Source: a bacterium (GTDB lineage Bacteria > Patescibacteriota > CPR2 > UBA1875 > JAJYID01). From it: 7,087 nucleotides of DNA. A model generated the notes under the pieces. That model had not been told where the DNA came from. It did no database searches and saw only the letters and a program-made list of their open reading frames with translations. This document shows positions 1-3,680 of the stretch, in pieces (within the stretch, counting starts at the first letter, position 1; each line of letters opens with the position of its first letter). Both the position numbers and the translations under genes were made by a program. Location: assembly GCA_021791015.1 (NCBI GenBank), contig JAJYFH010000036.1:1-7087 (forward strand), given 5' to 3'.

Positions 1-345
1 TGAGACGCAGTATCCTCTTGACCGCATGCCTCTTCCTTTTTGTCTCATTGCTTTATCAATATAATCAAACTTTTCTCTTAATTTCTTGCCTGTTTGTGAC
101 TTCATGAATTGAACTGTTCTGGCAACCGATACTCTGGGTGGGATAATTATCACGACATGGACATGATCTTCTTGAACATTAACCCTTTTTACCTCGATAT
201 CTTCATCAAGCGTATCAAGCTGCATAATCAATTTCTCGGTATATTCTTTTACTCCCTTCACAAACAGTTTCCTGCGATATCTCGGCGTCCAAACAATGTG
301 GTATTCAGTGTGATATACAGCATGCATGCTTTTTCGAAATCTCAT
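1..345 (-). CDS. tnpA: IS200-type Y1 (HUH) transposase, 3' end cut by window edge
   Basis: The reverse strand reads open from ATG at 345-343 to base 1, giving 115 residues without a stop. Near the N-terminus it has YHIVWTPRYRRK (residues 15-26), typical of IS200/IS605 TnpA. The metal-binding HUH motif is H61-V62-H63 inside the hydrophobic strand HVHVVIIIPP (61-70). The helix VARTVQFMKSQTGKKL (74-89) and the end RSRGYCVS (108-115) also fit the family. The catalytic tyrosine usually lies some 15-20 residues further on, so it should be just outside the window. Such enzymes cut and rejoin single-stranded DNA at subterminal hairpins. Family members are usually about 130-150 residues, so only the C-terminal tail is missing here. 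No accessory tnpB is visible upstream, so an IS200-like layout is likely. No Shine-Dalgarno site precedes the ATG. Confidence 0.9.
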   Translation of the reverse strand, partial: MRFRKSMHAVYHTEYHIVWTPRYRRKLFVKGVKEYTEKLIMQLDTLDEDIEVKRVNVQEDHVHVVIIIPPRVSVARTVQFMKSQTGKKLREKFDYIDKAMRQKGRGMRSRGYCVS

Positions 346-352
346 GAATATT

Positions 353-358
353 ATTGTA
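353..358 (-). promoter_or_regulatory. Possible -10 box of the transposase gene
   Basis: On the reverse strand the hexamer TACAAT (5/6 match to TATAAT) ends 7 bases before the transposase ATG. No good -35 box is seen at 15-18 bases upstream. If used, the transcript would start at or one base before the start codon. Weak evidence on its own. Confidence 0.35.
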
Positions 359-392
359 TCATGGATGGAATTGTTTGGACTTGCCTATCCAT

Positions 393-411
393 CACCAGGC
401 AGAGCCTGGTG
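393..411. mobile_element. Subterminal hairpin of the IS200-type element (transposase 5' side)
   Basis: CACCAGGC and GCCTGGTG are perfect 8-base complements separated by the loop AGA. The hairpin lies about 48 bases upstream of the transposase start, where IS200/IS605 elements carry the left-end hairpin recognised by TnpA. The exact element boundary is not determined; it probably lies between here and about 450. The sequence just after the hairpin is GGTTTAAACG. Confidence 0.65.
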
Positions 412-424
412 GTTTAAACGGCAT

Positions 425-440
425 ACTAATATGTATTAGT
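425..440. repeat. Perfect AT-rich inverted repeat near the IS end
   Basis: ACTAATA and TATTAGT are 7-base complements with a 2-base centre (TG). It sits 13 bases outside the GC-rich hairpin at 393-411. It could be part of the transposon end, part of the target, or an unrelated symmetrical site. There is no T-run, so it is not an evident terminator. Confidence 0.45.
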
Positions 441-465
441 GTAACGGCCTATTAAAATCTTAATA

Positions 466-488
466 GATTCTGGACAAGCCAGAATGAC
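466..488. repeat. GTCATTC-family palindromic repeat, single hairpin (copy 1)
   Basis: The stem ATTCTGG / CCAGAAT (467-473 and 479-485) encloses a 5-base loop and is followed by GAC. It differs by one base from the copy at 1425-1447 and is a near reverse complement of the copy at 3286-3308. It lies between the IS element and aroQ, and its left arm and loop overlap the putative aroQ -35 box. Confidence 0.8.
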
Positions 489-498
489 GAATTATAAT
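471..498 (+). promoter_or_regulatory. Putative aroQ promoter, leaderless geometry
   Basis: TGGACA (471-476, 5/6 to TTGACA), a 16-base spacer and a perfect TATAAT (493-498) lie immediately upstream of aroQ. Six bases separate the -10 box from ATG at 505, so the expected start of transcription is the A of the start codon. The -35 hexamer is formed by the palindromic repeat at 466-488. Confidence 0.65.
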
Positions 499-504
499 TG
501 AATT

Positions 505-774
505 ATGGAATTAAACGATATAAGAGACGGGATCGACAAAATTGATAATCAAATTTTCGATTTAATTGTCGAGCGTGTCGATCTTGCAAGGGAGGTCTTA
601 AAAGCCAAAAGCGCGCTTGGAAAACCGATTTATGACGCCGAAAGGGAAAAGGTTGTGATCGGCAGGCAAGTTGAAAAGGCAAAAAAACTAGGGCTGCCAA
701 CAGAGTTTGTGGCTGACATTTACAAAGCGCTGATTCGCGGCTGTACTGAAGTCGAGGAGAATATTCAAGATTAA
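505..774 (+). CDS. aroQ: Chorismate mutase, AroQ (type II) class, stand-alone domain
   Basis: This 89-residue all-helical protein should convert chorismate to prephenate, the branch point to phenylalanine and tyrosine, in the cytoplasm. Aligned by eye with the mutase domain of E. coli PheA at a constant offset of 4, the active-site residues are R7, R24, K35, D44, R47 and E48 (E. coli Arg11, Arg28, Lys39, Asp48, Arg51, Glu52). The motif YDAEREK (43-49) is typical. E. coli Gln88 is replaced by E84, a change also known from yeast chorismate mutase. The length matches a single domain, with no fused dehydratase, dehydrogenase or DAHP synthase. No periplasmic signal is present. No Shine-Dalgarno site precedes the ATG, which lies 6 bases after a TATAAT box. 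No other shikimate or aromatic amino acid gene is in the window, so its pathway context is unknown. Confidence 0.88.
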   Translation: MELNDIRDGIDKIDNQIFDLIVERVDLAREVLKAKSALGKPIYDAEREKVVIGRQVEKAKKLGLPTEFVADIYKALIRGCTEVEENIQD

Positions 775-784
775 AACACCCTTT

Positions 785-830
785 GTCATCCCGATTCCGC
801 CAAAGGCGGATAAACTCCACTGAGGAATCC
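785..830. repeat. GTCAT-type intergenic repeat with GC-rich hairpin
   Basis: It begins GTCATCCCGATTCC and contains the perfect hairpin TCCGCC-AAA-GGCGGA (796-810). An outer GATTCC / GGAATC pair (793-798 and 824-829) encloses it. It starts 10 bases after the aroQ stop. It shares the GTCAT opening with the other palindromes here but has a different core, so it is probably a related repeat family. It lacks a T-run and is a poor terminator candidate. Confidence 0.55.
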
Positions 831-896
831 CTGTAGAAAAATTCAAGCAACAAGCAACAACGATCAGCCAAATTCTAATAGTCATGGGTTAAAAAC

Positions 897-955
897 TTGA
901 AAATTAGAAATTGATAATTGAATGAAAATTGAGATTTGAAAATTGAAAATTTCAA
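897..955. repeat. AT-rich degenerate tandem repeat upstream of the groE promoter
   Basis: Short variants of TTGAAAATT, AATTGA and GAAATTGATAATTG are repeated in an irregular series. A reverse-complement version occurs after groEL (3154-3180). It ends 6 bases before the groE -35 box, so it could act as an AT-rich UP-like element, but that is inference. Confidence 0.55.
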
Positions 956-961
956 ATGATA

Positions 962-990
962 TTGACAAAGATTTTACGCTTTGTTATATT
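962..990 (+). promoter_or_regulatory. groESL promoter, sigma-70 type
   Basis: Perfect -35 TTGACA (962-967), 17-base spacer, -10 TATATT (985-990, 5/6). Transcription would start near 997, inside the CIRCE operator, so a bound repressor would block initiation. The leader to groES is then about 130 bases. Confidence 0.85.
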
Positions 991-993
991 GAT

Positions 994-1021
994 TTAGCAC
1001 TCATGGGGGTAAGAGTGCTAA
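994..1021. promoter_or_regulatory. CIRCE operator (HrcA site) with 10-base spacer
   Basis: TTAGCACTC (994-1002) and GAGTGCTAA (1013-1021) are perfect copies of the two CIRCE half-sites. The consensus spacer is 9 bases; here I count 10. HrcA represses groESL through this element in many bacteria and is released on heat shock. hrcA is not in the window. Confidence 0.95.
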
Positions 1022-1036
1022 TTTGAACTAAATCAT

Positions 1037-1097
1037 GTCATCCTGAACTAGATTCAGGATCCAGATAATATAGATTCCGGATCAAGTCCGGAATGAC
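1037..1097. repeat. Double-hairpin (head-to-head) GTCATTC-family repeat in groES leader
   Basis: Two palindromes face each other: stem ATCCTGAA / TTCAGGAT (1040-1047, 1053-1060) and stem ATTCCGGA / TCCGGAAT (1074-1081, 1087-1094), each with a 5-base loop. The outer ends are GTC and GAC, so the whole element is also an inverted repeat. It lies wholly in the predicted groES 5' leader and ends 16 bases before the Shine-Dalgarno site. The same architecture recurs at 4896-4962. Confidence 0.85.
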
Positions 1098-1126
1098 AAA
1101 AGGGTATTTAAATAGGAGAAGTTACT

Positions 1127-1390
1127 ATGGCAAAACTAAAACCATTAGGCTACAAAATTATTGTGGAACGCCAAGCAGCAAGCGAGAAGACCGCTGGCGG
1201 AATTGTCATACCTGACAATGCAAAAGAGAAGCCGGAGCAGGGCAAAGTTATCGCAGTAGGCAAAGACGTCGAGGAAGTAAAAGTTGGCGATACTATTATC
1301 TTGGGAAAATTCGCCGCCACAGAAGTCAAAATTAACGGAAATGAATATTTAATTGTAAGGGAAAAAGAAGTTTTAGCAATTATTTCATAA
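1127..1390 (+). CDS. groES: Co-chaperonin GroES (Hsp10), short form
   Basis: This 87-residue cytoplasmic protein should form the heptameric lid of the GroEL folding chamber. The mobile loop is clear: SEKTAGGIVIPDNAKEKP (19-36), with the GroEL-contacting IVI at 26-28. The end GNEYLIVREKEVLAII (71-86) is a standard Hsp10 C-terminus. Between AVG (43-45) and VKVGD (51-55) there are only 5 residues, where E. coli GroES has about 14, so the roof beta-hairpin seems to be missing. That explains the length below the usual 94-97. The usual PL-x-DR near the N-terminus reads PLGYK (6-10). The start is fixed by AGGAG (1114-1118), 8 bases upstream of ATG. It is the first gene of groESL, under the promoter and CIRCE site at 962-1021, with a 108-base gap to groEL. 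Confidence 0.96.
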   Translation: MAKLKPLGYKIIVERQAASEKTAGGIVIPDNAKEKPEQGKVIAVGKDVEEVKVGDTIILGKFAATEVKINGNEYLIVREKEVLAIIS

Positions 1391-1424
1391 TTTCAAATCC
1401 CAATTAATCAATCCCAAAAAAAAT

Positions 1425-1447
1425 GATTCTGGCCAAGCCAGAATGAC
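1425..1447. repeat. GTCATTC-family palindromic repeat, single hairpin (copy 2)
   Basis: Stem ATTCTGG / CCAGAAT (1426-1432 and 1438-1444) with loop CCAAG, followed by GAC. It matches copy 1 (466-488) at 22 of 23 bases and lies between groES and groEL, so it is probably transcribed within the operon. A structure here could influence the relative output of the two genes, as proposed for REP elements elsewhere; no direct evidence here. Confidence 0.8.
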
Positions 1448-1498
1448 AGGATGGAATTAGTGGATTAGTATCATTAGTAATTAGCAGGAGGACATAAC

Positions 1499-3124
1499 AT
1501 GTCTAAAGAAATCAGATTTTCAGAAGACGCACGAAAAAAACTTAAAGATGGGGTTGATAAACTGGCAAACACCGTCAAAACCACCCTCGGACCGAAAGGC
1601 AGAAATGTCGTTTTGGATAAGAAATACGGAGCGCCGACCATTACAAATGACGGTGTCACTATCGCAAAAGAAATTGATCTTGAGGATGTTTACGAAAACA
1701 TGGGAGCGCAACTGGTCAAAGAAGTCGCCTCAAAGACAAATGATGTTGCCGGAGACGGCACCACCACGGCCACAGTTTTGGCCCAAGCCATCGTCACAGA
1801 GGGACTAAAAAATGTGACTGCCGGCGCTAATCCGATGGAGATTAAAAAGGGAATAGAGCAAGCGACAGATTACGTAGTGTCTGAGATTGCAAAAACCAAG
1901 AAAGAAATCAAAACCAAAGAAGAGATTGCCCAAGTGGCTTCCATATCAGCAGCTGACACGGAAATCGGAAGCTTAATCGCCGATGCTATGGATACGGTCG
2001 GCAAAGACGGCGTCATCACCGTCGAGGAAGCTCAAACTCTCGGCATGGAAAAGGAAGTGGTCGAAGGCATGCAGTTTGACAATGGCTACATCGCGCCGCA
2101 CATGATTACCGACGCGGACCGTATGGAAGCCGTCTATGAACATCCGGAAATTTTGATTACCGACAAGAAAATCTCTTCTATTAACGAAATTGTTCCCCTG
2201 CTTGAAAAAATGGCCGGAGCCGGCAAAAAAGACTTGGTTATAATCGCGGATGATGTAGAAGGCGAGGCTTTGGCAACTCTTGTGGTAAATAAATTGCGCG
2301 GGATATTCAATGCCTTAGCAGTGAAAGCTCCGGGGTTTGGCGACAAAAAGAAAGAAATGCTCGCCGACATCGCCGTTTTGACCGGCGCAACAGTTATTTC
2401 CGACGAACTGGGACTTAAGCTCGAAGATGCGGAGTTGAACGTCCTGGGAAGCGCCCGAAAAGTTATCGCCGACAAGGACAATACCACCATCGTCGAAGGT
2501 ACCGGTGATCCGAAAGAAATTAAGGCAAGGGTCAGCCAGATCAAAAACCAGATTGCAAAAAGTTCAAGCGATTGGGATAAGGAAAAGTTGCAGGAACGTT
2601 TGGCGAAAATGGCAGGCGGGGTTGCCGTTTTGAAAGTCGGCGCCGCAACGGAAGTTGAGCTAAATGAAAAGAAGCACAGAATAGAAGACGCGCTGGCGGC
2701 AACAAGAGCGGCAGTGGAGGAAGGCATCGTTCCCGGCGGCGGCGTGGCGCTTGTCGATATCGCACCGGGGCTGGCAAAGCTAAAAGGCGACAAGGATGTC
2801 GAAACGGGCATTAGGATATTGCAAAGAGCTTTGGAAGAACCTTTGAGGCAAATTGCACTCAACGCCGGAAAGGAAGGTTCGGTCGTTGTTGACGAAGTAC
2901 AGAAAAGAGCAAAAGGTATCGGCTATGACGCGGCCAAGGACGACTATAAAGACATGATAAAGGCAGGTATCGTCGATCCGGCTAAAGTTACCCGAAGCGC
3001 GTTGCAGAACGCAGCTTCTGTTTCAGCACTCTTCCTGACAACCGAAGCAGTTGTGGCAGAGCTTCCGGAAAAGGAAAAACCGGAGATGCCGGCCGGCGGC
3101 GGCATGCCGGGAATGGGATACTAG
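1499..3124 (+). CDS. groEL: Chaperonin GroEL (Hsp60)
   Basis: Full-length 541-residue group I chaperonin, which should form the double-ring ATP-driven folding chamber with GroES. Nucleotide-site motifs are intact: LGPKGR (30-35), TNDGVT with D51, GDGTTT with D86 (85-90), and the hydrolysis residue D397 in EDALAATRAAVEEGIVPGGG. These match E. coli Asp52, Asp87 and Asp398. The apical domain includes EGEALATLVVNKLRG and KAPGFGDKKK. The site equivalent to E. coli Tyr203-Phe204 reads H201-M202, so part of the substrate-binding face differs. The tail is a short glycine-methionine stretch, GGGMPGMGY. The start is set by AGGAGGA (1486-1492), 6 bases before ATG. It is the second gene of the operon and ends 2 bases before a strong terminator. 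No frameshift or unusual length. Confidence 0.98.
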   Translation: MSKEIRFSEDARKKLKDGVDKLANTVKTTLGPKGRNVVLDKKYGAPTITNDGVTIAKEIDLEDVYENMGAQLVKEVASKTNDVAGDGTTTATVLAQAIVTEGLKNVTAGANPMEIKKGIEQATDYVVSEIAKTKKEIKTKEEIAQVASISAADTEIGSLIADAMDTVGKDGVITVEEAQTLGMEKEVVEGMQFDNGYIAPHMITDADRMEAVYEHPEILITDKKISSINEIVPLLEKMAGAGKKDLVIIADDVEGEALATLVVNKLRGIFNALAVKAPGFGDKKKEMLADIAVLTGATVISDELGLKLEDAELNVLGSARKVIADKDNTTIVEGTGDPKEIKARVSQIKNQIAKSSSDWDKEKLQERLAKMAGGVAVLKVGAATEVELNEKKHRIEDALAATRAAVEEGIVPGGGVALVDIAPGLAKLKGDKDVETGIRILQRALEEPLRQIALNAGKEGSVVVDEVQKRAKGIGYDAAKDDYKDMIKAGIVDPAKVTRSALQNAASVSALFLTTEAVVAELPEKEKPEMPAGGGMPGMGY

Positions 3125-3126
3125 AT

Positions 3127-3153
3127 AAAAAAGCCCTCGCAAGGGGCTTTTTT
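3127..3153 (+). terminator. Rho-independent terminator of groESL
   Basis: GCCC (3133-3136) pairs with GGGC (3144-3147), extended by a run of six A and six T outside the GC core, with the small loop TCGCAAG. The T-run follows directly. It starts 2 bases after the groEL stop codon. Confidence 0.93.
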
Positions 3154-3180
3154 AAATTTTCAATTTACAATTTACAATTT
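3154..3180. repeat. AT-rich tandem repeat after groEL
   Basis: Three irregular copies of CAATTTACAATTT-like units follow the terminator. They are the reverse-complement style of the AT-rich repeat at 897-955. Confidence 0.5.
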
Positions 3181-3181
3181 T

Positions 3182-3204
3182 CCTGCCTCGCCGGCAGGCA
3201 GGCA
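3182..3204. repeat. GC-rich short palindrome with GGCA direct repeats
   Basis: CCTGCC (3182-3187) pairs with GGCAGG (3193-3198) around TCGCC, and CAGG is repeated at once. It stands out in an otherwise AT-rich stretch and resembles a small intergenic repeat. No function is evident. Confidence 0.45.
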
Positions 3205-3233
3205 TTGAATTACCAAGACATTAATTTTCAAGC

Positions 3234-3261
3234 CACTAGTCTAAACCGGTTTAGGCTAGTG
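3234..3261. repeat. 28-base near-perfect palindrome at the 3' end of the minus-strand gene
   Basis: The outer arms CACTAG / CTAGTG and the perfect core CTAAACCGGTTTAG make a palindrome with a single T/G pair off symmetry. The TAG stop of the minus-strand small membrane gene lies inside it (3256-3258). Neither side has a T-run, so it is not a standard intrinsic terminator, though a cruciform or transcript hairpin could still mark the end of the gene. Confidence 0.65.
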
Positions 3262-3522
3262 AAATACTTTCATCCTACGTCTTGTGTCATTCTGGTCTGG
3301 CCAGAATCTCGAAAACTCGTTCCGAAGAACAATTCTAAAAAAGAAAAAACGGTTAACCGTTTCGAAAAATGCAGTGATGAGAATCACCACTATATTCACT
3401 AGCAAGTAGAGCAACCTGTAGAACCACTGGTTTGGGCTTGGCAAAACATGCATTGCAAATGTTACGGTCAAGGCCATAATTGCAACTGCTCCAATCGTTT
3501 CTCCTGTCAGGTTTACCAGCAT
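3256..3522 (-). CDS. Small two-helix membrane protein of unknown function
   Basis: I do not recognise this 88-residue protein. It shows two hydrophobic segments, about residues 8-26 and 34-53, joined by a short polar loop (LPSPNQ), followed by a basic C-terminal tail. It should therefore be a small inner-membrane protein. Support that it is real: AAAGGAG lies 9 bases upstream of ATG, and a TTGACA-N17-TATCAT promoter on the same strand starts transcripts about 86 bases upstream. Residues 72-79 (around FWPDQND) are encoded by the palindromic repeat at 3286-3308, and the stop codon falls in the palindrome at 3234-3261. The tail may thus be repeat-derived, with the original end nearer residue 70. 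It is divergent from pgi. The 51 and 67 residue readings in other frames here have no such support. Confidence 0.6.
   Translation of the reverse strand: MLVNLTGETIGAVAIMALTVTFAMHVLPSPNQWFYRLLYLLVNIVVILITAFFETVNRFFFFRIVLRNEFSRFWPDQNDTRRRMKVFH
3286..3308. repeat. GTCATTC-family palindromic repeat, single hairpin (copy 3)
   Basis: GTC followed by stem ATTCTGG / CCAGAAT (3289-3295 and 3301-3307) with loop TCTGG. It is in the opposite orientation to copies 1 and 2. It overlaps the end of the minus-strand small membrane gene, the only copy here inside a predicted coding region. Confidence 0.78.
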
Positions 3523-3539
3523 TTTTAATCACTCCTTTA

Positions 3540-3557
3540 GTTGAGTTGCAATCCAAC
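3540..3557. promoter_or_regulatory. Near-palindrome in the leader of the minus-strand gene
   Basis: GTTGAGTTGCAATCCAAC is symmetrical about its centre, with 16 of 18 positions matching if one G/T pair is counted. It lies just upstream of the Shine-Dalgarno site of the small membrane gene. It could be a protein site or a small RNA hairpin; evidence is symmetry only. Confidence 0.3.
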
Positions 3558-3574
3558 CTTTTATCTATAATCCA

Positions 3575-3600
3575 GGGGTAAAATTTTCAAGTTACGCCCC
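3575..3600 (-). promoter_or_regulatory. Bulged hairpin near the 5' end of the minus-strand transcript
   Basis: GGGGTAA (3575-3581) can pair with TTACGCCCC (3592-3600), leaving a 2-base bulge. It would be close to the 5' end of the small membrane gene transcript (predicted start about 3608). No known riboswitch pattern is recognised. Confidence 0.3.
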
Positions 3601-3614
3601 AAGATATTAGGTAA

Positions 3615-3643
3615 ATGATATCATAAAGGTTATTATGTGTCAA
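3615..3643 (-). promoter_or_regulatory. Promoter of the minus-strand small membrane gene
   Basis: On the reverse strand: perfect TTGACA (3643-3638), 17-base spacer, TATCAT (3620-3615, 5/6). The predicted start is near 3608, giving a leader of about 86 bases. Its -35 box is one arm of the palindrome at 3638-3654. Confidence 0.75.
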
Positions 3644-3654
3644 TAGTGTTGACA
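3638..3654. promoter_or_regulatory. Palindrome formed by two divergent TTGACA boxes
   Basis: TGTCAATAGTGTTGACA: the -35 box of the minus-strand gene and an identical TTGACA facing pgi are separated by 5 bases. The symmetry extends outwards to 11-base arms with 9 matches. It could be a shared operator, or the arrangement may make the two promoters mutually exclusive. Confidence 0.55.
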
Positions 3655-3665
3655 TATTACATTTG

Positions 3666-3674
3666 TGTTAAGAT
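3666..3674 (+). promoter_or_regulatory. Putative pgi promoter, extended -10, leaderless geometry
   Basis: TGTTAAGAT is an extended -10 (TG-N-TAAGAT, hexamer 3669-3674, 4/6 or better to TATAAT). Six bases separate it from ATG at 3681, as for aroQ. The nearby TTGACA (3649-3654) leaves only 14 bases of spacer, too short for a standard pair, so the extended -10 would have to carry recognition. Confidence 0.5.
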
Positions 3675-3680
3675 CTACTT

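Noticed and set aside
109..417. Plus-strand open frame of 102 residues
   Set aside because: It is antisense to the transposase gene, which has the clear HUH motif and family sequence.
503..885. Two minus-strand frames over aroQ and the downstream repeat
   Set aside because: Shadows of aroQ; no ribosome site and no recognisable domain.
775..961. Riboswitch or RNA gene between aroQ and groES
   Set aside because: Only a GTCAT-type repeat and AT-rich repeats are visible; no known RNA motif or tRNA pattern was recognised.
2134..2862. Long 242-residue minus-strand frame in groEL
   Set aside because: Serine-, alanine- and proline-rich antisense translation of groEL codons, with no ribosome site; a typical shadow.
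3205..3402. 65-residue plus-strand frame after groEL
   Set aside because: Made of repeat and palindrome sequence, with no ribosome site; the minus-strand gene fits better.
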